Source: Syntrophaceae bacterium UBA6252 | Lineage (GTDB): Bacteria > Desulfobacterota > Syntrophia > Syntrophales > UBA6807 | Length of the DNA: 12,905 bases | Assembly: GCA_002441265.1 (NCBI GenBank) | Contig: DJVQ01000015.1 | Location: 639-13,543 of the forward strand | Direction: 5' to 3' | In this document: positions 1 through 6,467 of the stretch, piece after piece | Layout: every line of letters starts with the position of its first letter | How positions within the stretch are numbered: position 1 is the stretch's first letter | Made by a program: the position numbers and the translations under genes | Notes under the pieces: model-generated | The model's database searches: none | What the model was told of the DNA's origin: nothing | What the model saw: the letters and a program-made list of their open reading frames with translations, nothing else

Positions 1-829
1 AGGCCTTCATGAGGTTCGACCGGGTGAGGTATTCGTTGGCCGAGTAGATCCCGCCCAGGTTTTCCCCGGGGAGATTCATGAAAACCGGCGCCCCCGCGCC
101 GACCCCGAGAAACACGGCGTCGAAGCCCTCGGCGAAGAGATCGTCGACGGTCTTCAGCCGGCCGATGACGGCGTTCGCGACGATCTTCACCCCCATGCGT
201 TCCAGGTACGCCACTTCGGCTTCCACGATCGCCTTGGGAAGGCGGAACTCGGGAATCCCGTAGACGAGGACGCCCCCCGCCTTGTGGAGACCCTCGAAAA
301 TGGTCACTTCATGGCCCAGCCGGACGAGGTCGCCCGCGGCGGTGAGTCCCGCAGGGCCGGCCCCGGCGATGGCGACCCGCTTTCCCGTCGGGGGGGCGCA
401 CTCGGGAATCTCCACCTTCCCCGCGGCGCGCTCGCAATCGGCGGCGAACCGCTCGAGCCTGCCGATGGCAACGGGGTCGCCCTTCTTCCCGAGGATGCAG
501 GCCTGCTCGCACTGGCTCTCCTGGGGACAGACCCGGCCGCACACGGCGGGAAGGCTGTTCGTTTCCTTGATCTTACGGGCGGCGCCGATGACATCTCCCT
601 CCGCGAGCTTCTTGATGAATCCCGGGATGTCCACATCGACGGGACATCCGGCGATGCAGGAAGGCTTCTTGCACTGGATGCATCGTTTCGCCTCCAGGGC
701 CGCCTGCTCCGCCCCATAGCCCAGGGGAACTTCCAGGAAGTTCCGGACCCGGGCCCCGGGCTCCTGCTCGGGCATGGCCTGCCTGGGGATCTTCTCTTTC
801 CTGGCCGGTTTTTCCTTGTTATCTTCCAT
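1..829 (-). CDS. nfnB: NfnB, large subunit of NADH-dependent ferredoxin:NADP+ oxidoreductase (GltD-like), partial
   Basis: This is the large subunit of the cytoplasmic bifurcating transhydrogenase, which couples NADH and reduced ferredoxin to NADP+. The SudA/GltD family is the close alternative. Only the first 276 residues are in the window; the reading frame is open at the left edge, and family members usually run to about 460-480 residues. The N-terminal Cys set C50, C53, C58, C62 and the group C97, C101, C107, C111 match the two [4Fe-4S] sites of GltD/NfnB proteins. The FAD motif GAGPAG is at 156-161, and the conserved GIPEFRLPK stretch follows. The ATG at 829 lies 11 bp inside the end of nfnA in another frame, with AGGTG upstream, so the two are translationally coupled. 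Next to an NfnA, NfnB is the best reading. Confidence 0.9.
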   Translation of the reverse strand, partial: MEDNKEKPARKEKIPRQAMPEQEPGARVRNFLEVPLGYGAEQAALEAKRCIQCKKPSCIAGCPVDVDIPGFIKKLAEGDVIGAARKIKETNSLPAVCGRVCPQESQCEQACILGKKGDPVAIGRLERFAADCERAAGKVEIPECAPPTGKRVAIAGAGPAGLTAAGDLVRLGHEVTIFEGLHKAGGVLVYGIPEFRLPKAIVEAEVAYLERMGVKIVANAVIGRLKTVDDLFAEGFDAVFLGVGAGAPVFMNLPGENLGGIYSANEYLTRSNLMKA

Positions 830-1667
830 CGTGACACCTGCACCGATAATGTTCCATCGCCTTCTCTTCCTCGTCGCAGTACATCCGGAGGCGCTTCATG
901 AGCAGATCGAAATCGACCTCGTGGCCGTCGAACTCGGGGCCGTCCACGCAGCCCAGTTTCGTCTTCCCGCCCACGTTCACCCGGCAGGCGCCGCACATCC
1001 CCGTGGCATCCACCATGATGGGATTGAGGCTCACGATCGTTTTTACGCCGTAAGGCCGGGTGACGTTGCACACGGCCCGCATCATGGGCACGGGGCCGAT
1101 GGCAAAGATCCTCTCGATCTTCTCCCCCGAATCGAGGATGTTCTTCAGAACGGAGGTTACAAAGCCGGGGATCCCGTAGCTGCCGTCGTCGGTGGCCACA
1201 TGAAGGACATCGCTGGCGTCCCGCATTTCCTCTTCCAGAATCAGAAGATTCTTCGTCCGGGCGCCGATGATGGAGATCACGCGGTTGCCCTTCTCCTTGA
1301 GGGCCCGGGAAATGGGGTAGACCACGCCGATTCCGACGCCGCCCCCGACGCACAGGGCCGTCCCGAAATTCTCGATCTCCGTGGCATGACCCAGGGGACC
1401 GAGCACCCCGAAGAGGGATTCCCCCTCCTTCATCTCCGCGAGGAAGGCCGTCGTCTTTCCCACGACCTGGAACACGATTGTCACCGTTCCCCCGGCCGGA
1501 TCGGAATCCACCATGGTCAGAGGGATCCGCTCCCCCTTCTCGTGGGTCATGAGGACGACGAACTGGCCCGCCTTCCTCTTCCCGGCGATCTCCGGCGCTT
1601 CGACGACCATCTTCCAGACGCCGTCGGAAATCTCTTTTTTTTCAACGATCCGATTCAATGATGCCAT
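819..1667 (-). CDS. nfnA: NfnA, small subunit of NADH-dependent ferredoxin:NADP+ oxidoreductase
   Basis: This is a 282-residue FAD/NAD(H)-binding protein of the ferredoxin-NADP reductase fold with a C-terminal [2Fe-2S] site. It is the normal partner of NfnB (SudB in the sulfide dehydrogenase literature). The flavin domain carries the AGQF motif near 33-36, the nucleotide-binding loop is GGGVGIG near 108-114, and AIGPVPMM is near 189-196. The cluster region has D220 followed by C225, C228 and C240. An Asp plus three Cys is the known ligand set of NfnA, so the Asp is a family signature here. The ATG at 1667 abuts a GAAGG sequence; a TTG at 1658 would sit 8 nt after AAGGA and would begin MNRIVEKKE, which looks more like relatives, so the true start may be 9 bases downstream. 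The end overlaps nfnB by 11 bp. Confidence 0.9.
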   Translation of the reverse strand: MASLNRIVEKKEISDGVWKMVVEAPEIAGKRKAGQFVVLMTHEKGERIPLTMVDSDPAGGTVTIVFQVVGKTTAFLAEMKEGESLFGVLGPLGHATEIENFGTALCVGGGVGIGVVYPISRALKEKGNRVISIIGARTKNLLILEEEMRDASDVLHVATDDGSYGIPGFVTSVLKNILDSGEKIERIFAIGPVPMMRAVCNVTRPYGVKTIVSLNPIMVDATGMCGACRVNVGGKTKLGCVDGPEFDGHEVDFDLLMKRLRMYCDEEEKAMEHYRCRCHDGR

Positions 1668-1684
1668 CCTTCGTTTTTTAGTCA

Positions 1685-1698
1685 GGCCCTTCGGGGCC
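1685..1698. repeat. Small hairpin upstream of nfnA
   Basis: A perfect 5-bp stem (GGCCC/GGGCC) with a TTCG loop on the plus strand, lying about 20-30 bases before the nfnA start. It is the last of five hairpins in the flxA-nfnA spacer and close enough to influence nfnA translation initiation. No function is shown by the sequence. Confidence 0.55.
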
Positions 1699-1712
1699 GT
1701 CCGCCTTTCATG

Positions 1713-1730
1713 CCGGGGCTGAGGCCCCGG
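1713..1730. repeat. GC hairpin in flxA-nfnA spacer
   Basis: A 7-bp perfect stem (CCGGGGC at 1713-1719, GCCCCGG at 1724-1730) with a 4-base loop. Fourth hairpin of the spacer in transcription order. No T-tract follows on either strand, so it is not an obvious intrinsic terminator. Confidence 0.6.
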
Positions 1731-1744
1731 ACCACGTTTCCTTC

Positions 1745-1770
1745 CGTCGTCACCGGCGGCGGTGACGACG
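1745..1770. repeat. Strong 10-bp hairpin in flxA-nfnA spacer
   Basis: A perfect 10-bp stem, CGTCGTCACC at 1745-1754 against GGTGACGACG at 1761-1770, around a 6-base GC loop. It could act as an RNA hairpin in the leader before nfnAB or as a protein-binding palindrome in DNA. The sequence does not distinguish these. It is the longest stem in the spacer. Confidence 0.65.
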
Positions 1771-1801
1771 AGGCGGCCATCGCCTGGAACCCGCTACGAA
1801 A

Positions 1802-1823
1802 CAGGGAGCCCGGGGGCTCCCTG
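1802..1823 (-). terminator. Possible weak terminator or attenuator after flxA
   Basis: A perfect 9-bp GC-rich stem (CAGGGAGCC at 1802-1810, GGCTCCCTG at 1815-1823) with a 4-base loop. On the minus strand it is followed by TTTCG, only three T residues, so it is a weak Rho-independent candidate at best. Its position between flxA and nfnA would fit partial termination separating the hdr-flx genes from nfnAB. Confidence 0.4.
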
Positions 1824-1847
1824 CGGTACTTTCGATCGGTATCCACC

Positions 1848-1868
1848 GGCGGGAGCGATCCTCCCGCC
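1848..1868. repeat. Hairpin directly after flxA stop
   Basis: A perfect 8-bp stem (GGCGGGAG at 1848-1855, CTCCCGCC at 1861-1868) with a 5-base loop, beginning 9 bases past the flxA stop codon. No T-tract follows on the minus strand. It may protect the 3' end of the upstream message from exonucleases. Confidence 0.6.
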
Positions 1869-1877
1869 CGTTTCCTG

Positions 1878-2720
1878 CTAATACTCCTTCGTCAGCTTGT
1901 CCAGCTCGGCAAGCGAAAACACGGGGCCGTCCTTACAGACGTACTTGTTCCCCACGTTGCACCGGCCGCACTTTCCGATGCCGCACTTCATCCGCATTTC
2001 CAGGGACGTGTAGATGTTCTCCTTGGAGAAGCCGAGGTCGAAGAAGACGGGCAGGGTGAAACGAATCATGATGGGGGGACCGCAGATGACCGTGACGGAG
2101 TTTTCCGAACTCGGGGCGATCTCCTTGCACACCGTGGGAACGAAGCCTTCCCGCCCCGTCCAGCCGGCATCTCCCTTGTCGACGGTCACGTTGAGGTTCA
2201 GGTCCTTCCGTTTCGCCCACTCGGTAAGCTCGTCCTTGTAAATGAGAAGCCCCGGGGACCGGGCGCCGTACACCACGGTGATATCGCCGAAGCGGGCGCG
2301 GTTTTCCTCGTAGAGCATGTAGTTCAGGAGGGAGCGCAGCGTCGTGAAGGCGAACCCGCCTCCGACGATGACCACGTTCTTGCCCTCGAGATAATTGATG
2401 GGCCAATAATTCCCGAGAGGTCCCCGGACGCCCATGGGAGTCCCTTCTTCCATGTTGTGAAGGGCCTGCGTCACCACTCCGGCCCGTTGCACCGTGAATT
2501 CCAGGTATCCCTTCTGCGTCGGAGAGGAGGCGATCCCGATGGGGGATTCCCCTTTTCCATACAGGGAAAGTTCTGCAAACTGACCCGGCATGTACTTGAA
2601 GTTCTCCTCGTCCTCCTTTTTCGTGAAGGCAAGCCGGAACGTTTTGATGTCTTTTGTATCCACTTCCGTCGTAATTTTTACGACTTCAACCGGAATGGGC
2701 AAATAAGGGTTCCTCTCCAT
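1878..2720 (-). CDS. flxA: FlxA-like FAD/NAD(P)H oxidoreductase with [2Fe-2S] site
   Basis: A 280-residue ferredoxin-NAD(P)+ reductase-type protein, the same family as FlxA, anaerobic sulfite reductase subunit B and the sulfhydrogenase gamma subunit HydG. It should exchange hydride with NAD(P)H in the cytoplasm and pass single electrons to the iron-sulfur subunits. The flavin motif PGQF is near 45-48, the nucleotide loop GGGFAFTTLRSLL is near 121-133, and CGPPIMI is further on. Near the C-terminus C246, C251, C254 and C262 form a CX4CX2CX7C [2Fe-2S] site. The ATG has GGAGAAGG just upstream. The gene lies 16 bases after the AsrA/HydB-like gene, the usual pairing for this family, which supports an Flx-Hdr complex. 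It resembles nfnA in fold, but its cluster motif and partner differ. Confidence 0.88.
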   Translation of the reverse strand: MERNPYLPIPVEVVKITTEVDTKDIKTFRLAFTKKEDEENFKYMPGQFAELSLYGKGESPIGIASSPTQKGYLEFTVQRAGVVTQALHNMEEGTPMGVRGPLGNYWPINYLEGKNVVIVGGGFAFTTLRSLLNYMLYEENRARFGDITVVYGARSPGLLIYKDELTEWAKRKDLNLNVTVDKGDAGWTGREGFVPTVCKEIAPSSENSVTVICGPPIMIRFTLPVFFDLGFSKENIYTSLEMRMKCGIGKCGRCNVGNKYVCKDGPVFSLAELDKLTKEY

Positions 2721-2736
2721 TACCTTCTCCCGACAA

Positions 2737-3765
2737 CTATAATTTCGAAATATCCGTTACGATTTTCCGGATGTCGATGTTCACCGGACAGTACATGACG
2801 CACCGCCCGCAGCCCACGCATGCAATGGCGTCGAAATTATCGACGAAATACTTGAACTTGTGCATGAGCCGCTGCCGCCACCGCTGCTTCTGGGAAGTCC
2901 GGGGGTTGTGGCCCGAGGTTTCCTGGGTGAAGAGCCAGTACATGCAGGAATCCCAGGACCGGACTCTTTTGCCGTCTTCTTTCTTCATTTCGTCGGTGAT
3001 GTCGAAGCAGTGGCAGGTGGGACACAGGTACGTGCAGGTCCCGCAGGCGAGGCAGCTCTTGTGGATGGTGTCCCAGAAAGGGTTCTCGAAATTTGCATCC
3101 AGCCAGTTCTTGATTTCCTTTCCGGGAATTTTCGACTTGATTTCACTTTCCGCCTTTGCCAGAAGGTCCTTTTTCTTCGCTTCGGCCGCGTCGTCCGCCT
3201 TGGGCAGATCCCCCCATTTCTCCAGGAGCTTTTCCCCCTTGGGTGTCAGGAATTCAGCAAGATACGCGTCTCCGAGATCGGTAAGCAGAACGTCCGCTCC
3301 CTCCGCGGACAGCGGGTGACCGCCGACGGATGTGCAAAAACAGGTGGAATAGGGAGGATGGACGCAGCCCTTGGAAATGACTGTCGTTTTGCTTCTCCGC
3401 TCGATGTAGTAAGGGTCCTTCCAGTGTTCCTGGTCGAACAGCGAGTCGAGAAGAACGAAACTCCGGGCGTCGCAGGGTCTGACCCCGAAGAGAACCACCT
3501 CTTTCGCCTTGCCCGTCGCGTCTTCCTTCAGCTCCATACCCCGCTTCGTCCTCAGGAATCGAAGCAGCGTCTCCGCCTGGGGAAAGAAAAGATTCTTCGG
3601 CGCGTCTTTCGTATTCCCGTACTCGAGGAGGGGCTCCTTCCCGTTTTCCAGGGCGGCATAGACGACGTTGTCCCCTTCCATCACGGGGGCGTAGACGGTC
3701 CTCTCTGCGGCGAGTTTCTTCACAAGACCGGCCAGGTTTTCTTTCTTGATGATTCTCTTTTCCAT
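2737..3765 (-). CDS. flxB: FlxB-type 4Fe-4S dicluster protein (AsrA / sulfhydrogenase beta-like)
   Basis: A 342-residue iron-sulfur protein related to anaerobic sulfite reductase subunit A and the HydB beta subunit of sulfhydrogenases. These relay electrons between a FlxA/HydG-type flavoprotein and the catalytic partner. Diagnostic residues are the GVRPCDARSF block near 94-103, the Cys-rich segment C134 to C144 (GCVHPP, then TCFCTS), and two C-terminal clusters. The first is CLACGTCTYLCPTCHC at 238-253; the second is C316, C319, C322, C326. ATG at 3765 with AAGGGA just upstream; a TAG stop. It is 16 bases from flxA and almost surely co-translated with it. Which of the published Flx letters applies is my assignment from the pairing with flxA, not from an alignment. 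Confidence 0.82.
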   Translation of the reverse strand: MEKRIIKKENLAGLVKKLAAERTVYAPVMEGDNVVYAALENGKEPLLEYGNTKDAPKNLFFPQAETLLRFLRTKRGMELKEDATGKAKEVVLFGVRPCDARSFVLLDSLFDQEHWKDPYYIERRSKTTVISKGCVHPPYSTCFCTSVGGHPLSAEGADVLLTDLGDAYLAEFLTPKGEKLLEKWGDLPKADDAAEAKKKDLLAKAESEIKSKIPGKEIKNWLDANFENPFWDTIHKSCLACGTCTYLCPTCHCFDITDEMKKEDGKRVRSWDSCMYWLFTQETSGHNPRTSQKQRWRQRLMHKFKYFVDNFDAIACVGCGRCVMYCPVNIDIRKIVTDISKL

Positions 3766-3803
3766 ATCTTCCCTTAGCTCTTCCTTGTTATTTCAGGCTT
3801 GGC

Positions 3804-3835
3804 GAAAGGCCTTCCGGTGCCGCCGGAAACCTTTC
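3804..3835. repeat. Intercistronic hairpin between hdrB and flxB-like gene
   Basis: A nested inverted repeat in the 90-base gap: GAAAGG (3804-3809) pairs with CCTTTC (3830-3835), and TTCCGG (3812-3817) pairs with CCGGAA (3823-3828) around a 5-base loop, with small bulges between the two stems. No T-tract follows on the minus strand, so it is more likely an mRNA processing or stability element than a terminator. Confidence 0.65.
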
Positions 3836-3855
3836 ATTCCCCTTCCCCCCACTCC

Positions 3856-4704
3856 TCAGAGGAGCGCCAGGGATTTCAGAAGCGGCGCCGGGTCCGTGTT
3901 GTGGAGCTTGAACCATTCCGTCGGTCCCGGGAGCCCCATGGCCAGCGCCATGAGCTCGGTGAAGTAGAACACGGGAAGCCGGATTTCCTCCCGCGGCCTC
4001 ATGTCCAGGTTGGCCATGCAGACCGGGCAGGCCGTGACCAGGCAGTTCGCACCCGCTTCCCTCGCCATGGTCATGAGCTTGTCGACGAGGCGGATGACGA
4101 TGTCCGTCTTCCCGAGGGTGAGGCTCCCGCCGCAGCAGTCCGTCTTGCAGGACCAGTTCCGCGGTTCCGCTCCCATGGCCTCCATGATTTTGTCCAGGAG
4201 GACGGGATTCTCGTAATTATCGAACTCGCAGACCTCGGGGGGTCGAAGGAGCAGGCACCCGTAATAGGAAACCGGCTTCAGGCCCGCGAGTTTCCGGGTC
4301 ACCTTCTCCGCAAGCTTTTCCAGCCCGATGTCCTTGGAAAAGACGTCGATGGGATTCCGGACGGCCAGATCGCCCCGGCAGGATTCCCCGATGATTTCCT
4401 CGATCTCCTTCTTCAGTGCCCCGTTCTCCCTGAGGTGGTGCTGGGCCATCTTGAAGCGGTTGAAACAAGCCGCGCAGGGAACCATGACGTCCAGACCCGC
4501 CTTTTCCGCCGAGGCGAGATTTCTCGCAGGCAAGGCCACGGAAAGCCTGTAATTCGTCATGTGGGCGGAGGAAGCGCCGCAGCAGGACCAGTCGTTCACC
4601 TCGGCCAGTTCGATCCCCAGGGCCCGGCTCACTGCCTTGACGGACTGGTCGTATTCCTTCCCCGTTGCGTGGAGCGAACATCCCGGATAGTATGAAACCT
4701 TCAA
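3856..4704 (-). CDS. hdrB: HdrB, heterodisulfide reductase subunit B (two CCG domains)
   Basis: HdrB carries the disulfide-reducing site of soluble heterodisulfide reductases, two non-cubane [4Fe-4S] clusters bound by CCG domains. Both are complete here. With the chosen start they read C9-x31-C41C42-x34-C77xxC80 and C150-x39-C190C191-x34-C226xxC229. There are no membrane segments. The frame is open from a TTG at 4725, but a perfect AAGGAGG (4711-4717) lies inside that extension and sits 6 bases before a second TTG at 4704. That gives a 282-residue protein starting MKVSYYPGC, typical of HdrB, so I place the start at 4704. In bacteria the substrate is not coenzyme M-coenzyme B heterodisulfide; a DsrC-like protein disulfide or another thiol pair is the usual proposal. 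Confidence 0.9.
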   Translation of the reverse strand: MKVSYYPGCSLHATGKEYDQSVKAVSRALGIELAEVNDWSCCGASSAHMTNYRLSVALPARNLASAEKAGLDVMVPCAACFNRFKMAQHHLRENGALKKEIEEIIGESCRGDLAVRNPIDVFSKDIGLEKLAEKVTRKLAGLKPVSYYGCLLLRPPEVCEFDNYENPVLLDKIMEAMGAEPRNWSCKTDCCGGSLTLGKTDIVIRLVDKLMTMAREAGANCLVTACPVCMANLDMRPREEIRLPVFYFTELMALAMGLPGPTEWFKLHNTDPAPLLKSLALL

Positions 4705-4710
4705 AGACCG

Positions 4711-4717
4711 CCTCCTT
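4711..4717 (-). promoter_or_regulatory. Ribosome binding site that fixes the hdrB TTG start
   Basis: AAGGAGG on the minus strand, a full Shine-Dalgarno match, 6 bases before the TTG at 4704. It decides between two in-frame TTG codons. Confidence 0.85.
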
Positions 4718-4740
4718 ACACTCAATTGAAGACTTACTTC

Positions 4741-4787
4741 TGACGGCTTCGTAAAAAGCGTTGCTTTGACCTTTTACGATTTCATCA
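4741..4787. repeat. Short imperfect inverted repeat (compact copy of dispersed element)
   Basis: TGACGGCTTCGTAAAAAGC (4741-4759) is repeated exactly at 11433-11451. The element is an imperfect palindrome: TCGTAAAA (4749-4756) pairs with TTTTACGA (4772-4779), and the outer arms TGA/TCA also match. It lies in the hdrC-hdrB gap, and its right end contains the hdrC stop codon (TGA, 4785-4787), followed by a second in-frame TGA. I recall similar TTTTTACGAAG-type sequences between genes in deltaproteobacterial genomes, but cannot check this here. Confidence 0.7.
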
Positions 4788-5324
4788 CTTCTTCGTCCTG
4801 TCGAATATTTTCCGAACCGACGTCATGTCCTTCGTTTTCGGCGAAATCAGCGACAGTTTTCCCTTCATGAACATGTCGAGGCCCATCTTGAGATCGGAGA
4901 AGAGGTCGCCCGTCGTCATCTTGTACCGGGCGATCATCATGGGCTCGTTGATGCGCCCTCCCGACCGGATTCCCGCAAGGAACGCCTCGTGGAACTTGAG
5001 GATTTTCTTCTCCCGGGCGCCCAACCCTTCCTCGATGACCATTTCCCTGAGGACATCCATCATCCGGGCGATGTCCACGTCGTTGGGACAGCGGGTCACG
5101 CAGGTCTCGCAGGAAGCGCAAAGCCAGATGGTGGAGCTTCCCAGCACCTCCGCCCGTTTCCCCATCTGGATCATCTTGATGACCTTGTTGGGGTTGTACT
5201 CCATGGCGAAGGCCACCGGACAGCCGGCGGAACACTTCCGGCAGTGGTAGCACCGCTGGATGGGCACGCCGTCGATTCTCCTGTTGACTTCTTCCAAGAA
5301 CGCTCCCATATCTTCTCCATTCAT
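4785..5324 (-). CDS. hdrC: HdrC, heterodisulfide reductase subunit C (dicluster ferredoxin)
   Basis: A small 179-residue cytoplasmic iron-sulfur protein that relays electrons from HdrA to HdrB. Two classic [4Fe-4S] motifs are present: C25, C28, C31, C35 followed by Pro, and C68, C71, C74, C78 followed by Pro. The length is normal for HdrC. Two starts are possible. The ATG at 5324 is 8 bases after the upstream stop with only a weak AGG before it; the ATG at 5309 has GGAGA five bases upstream and would remove five residues. I give the longer form, but the shorter one has the better ribosome site. The stop codon falls inside a dispersed repeat. Confidence 0.9.
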   Translation of the reverse strand: MNGEDMGAFLEEVNRRIDGVPIQRCYHCRKCSAGCPVAFAMEYNPNKVIKMIQMGKRAEVLGSSTIWLCASCETCVTRCPNDVDIARMMDVLREMVIEEGLGAREKKILKFHEAFLAGIRSGGRINEPMMIARYKMTTGDLFSDLKMGLDMFMKGKLSLISPKTKDMTSVRKIFDRTKK

Positions 5325-5332
5325 CCTGTTCT

Positions 5333-6337
5333 TCAGGGGTTATAAATGAATTCTTCCTTGTCCTCGTATGAATAGGCGCTCAGGGGAGGGGGACTCGCCA
5401 TGTCGCCGCCCGGCCTGGTGTTGAAGAGTTCGAATCCGTCCTTGTCGAGTTTCTTCAGGAACGTGCGAAGATCCACGCCCATGGGGCAGACCTCGATACA
5501 GGACCCGCAGTCCACGCAGCGCCCCGCCATGTGGAAGATCCGCATGAGCTGGAACATCTGGGTGTCCGAGGGATCCACGGAAACGCCGATCCACGCGGGC
5601 TGGTTCTGCTCGGCGAAGCAGACCTTGCAGTAGCAGGAGGGACAGGTGTTCCGGCAGGCGAAACACTTCATGCACTTGGCCATTTCCTTGGTGAAGTACG
5701 CCCACCGCTCCTCCTCCGGGAGTTTTTCGAAGGCGTTCACCTTCTCGTACTCGCCTTCGGGATTCATGGGGGGGGCGGGTTCGCCGAGGGAAACGTCGAC
5801 AATCACGGGATTGTTGAACCGGCAGGTCATGCAGCTGTCGGAAAGAACCGAGGAGAGGGGCACCGTTTTTTCGCCCGCCGCCGTCTGGAGCACCAGGTCC
5901 TTCCTCTTCACTTCCGCACCGGTGATCTCCCCGCCGGCCGCCCCAGCGGCTTTCTTCTTCGATACATAGCCAGTGCAGGGAACCCCGAGGATGACCACTT
6001 CGTCGCGCCCGTACTGCTTTTCCTGCAGATGGATCACCATCGATCGGGTCGTGCAGCCCCGGGCCACGATTCCCACCACTTTCTTCTTCCGCTCTTCCGG
6101 TTTCATCCGGACCTGGGAAGCCTTGTGCTGATGGATCAGGTCATGGGCGAATTTCGCCAGGTTCTGGCTGCAGAAGGGATCCCAGACGAGCTTGTCGGCG
6201 TCTTCCGGTTTCTCGATGAAGGAGGGAACGGACTGAAGGGGCAGGGTCCCCTTCTCGTAGCCGATGATGACGTCCACTTTCTTCGCCGCCAAAAGCTTTT
6301 TCGCTTCTTCCCGAAGTTTCGCTGCTGCGTTTTCCAC
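5333..6337 (-). CDS. 4Fe-4S dicluster protein of the Flx-Hdr cluster (FlxC-like slot)
   Basis: A 334-residue iron-sulfur protein, probably the second ferredoxin-like subunit linking FlxA and HdrA. The N-terminal part (about 20-180) has an alpha/beta-type sequence with RGC at 93-95, GVPCTG at 118-123 and CMTC at 169-172, recalling the FrhB-like domain of F420-dependent dehydrogenases. That similarity is tentative, as no flavin or F420 motif is clear. The C-terminal part holds CMKCFACRNTCPSCYCKVC at 222-240 and a second cluster C274, C277, C280, C284. The CPxCxC core is shared with the 342-residue protein at 2737-3765. The start is GTG with GAGGA 10 bases upstream. It ends 8 bases before hdrC. 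Two-cluster electron transfer is well supported; a catalytic role is not. Confidence 0.75.
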   Translation of the reverse strand: MENAAAKLREEAKKLLAAKKVDVIIGYEKGTLPLQSVPSFIEKPEDADKLVWDPFCSQNLAKFAHDLIHQHKASQVRMKPEERKKKVVGIVARGCTTRSMVIHLQEKQYGRDEVVILGVPCTGYVSKKKAAGAAGGEITGAEVKRKDLVLQTAAGEKTVPLSSVLSDSCMTCRFNNPVIVDVSLGEPAPPMNPEGEYEKVNAFEKLPEEERWAYFTKEMAKCMKCFACRNTCPSCYCKVCFAEQNQPAWIGVSVDPSDTQMFQLMRIFHMAGRCVDCGSCIEVCPMGVDLRTFLKKLDKDGFELFNTRPGGDMASPPPLSAYSYEDKEEFIYNP

Positions 6338-6359
6338 GGTTTTTAATTCCTCGCTCCCG

Positions 6360-6467
6360 TTATTTGACAGAAATCATGGAATCCGTAGAGGGTCTTCCTT
6401 CCGCCGCCTTGCCGGCCCCCGCTCTTTTTCCGCGGAGACTCCCCTCTTCCGGGCGGCTTGCCCTCCC
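6360..6467 (-). other. Open frame continuing past the MvhD-like stop codon
   Basis: After the TAA of the MvhD-like gene the same frame stays open for 35 sense codons and then ends in a second TAA (6360-6362). The predicted tail is rich in Gly, Ala, Arg, Lys and Glu and ends in MISVK. It could be a lost C-terminal extension, a readthrough tail, or chance in GC-rich DNA. A TAA cannot be read as selenocysteine. Confidence 0.35.

Noticed and set aside
304..1353. Long minus-strand frame rich in Arg, Pro and Ser
   Set aside because: It crosses nfnA and nfnB in another frame and has no family signature. The real genes there carry FAD and cluster motifs.
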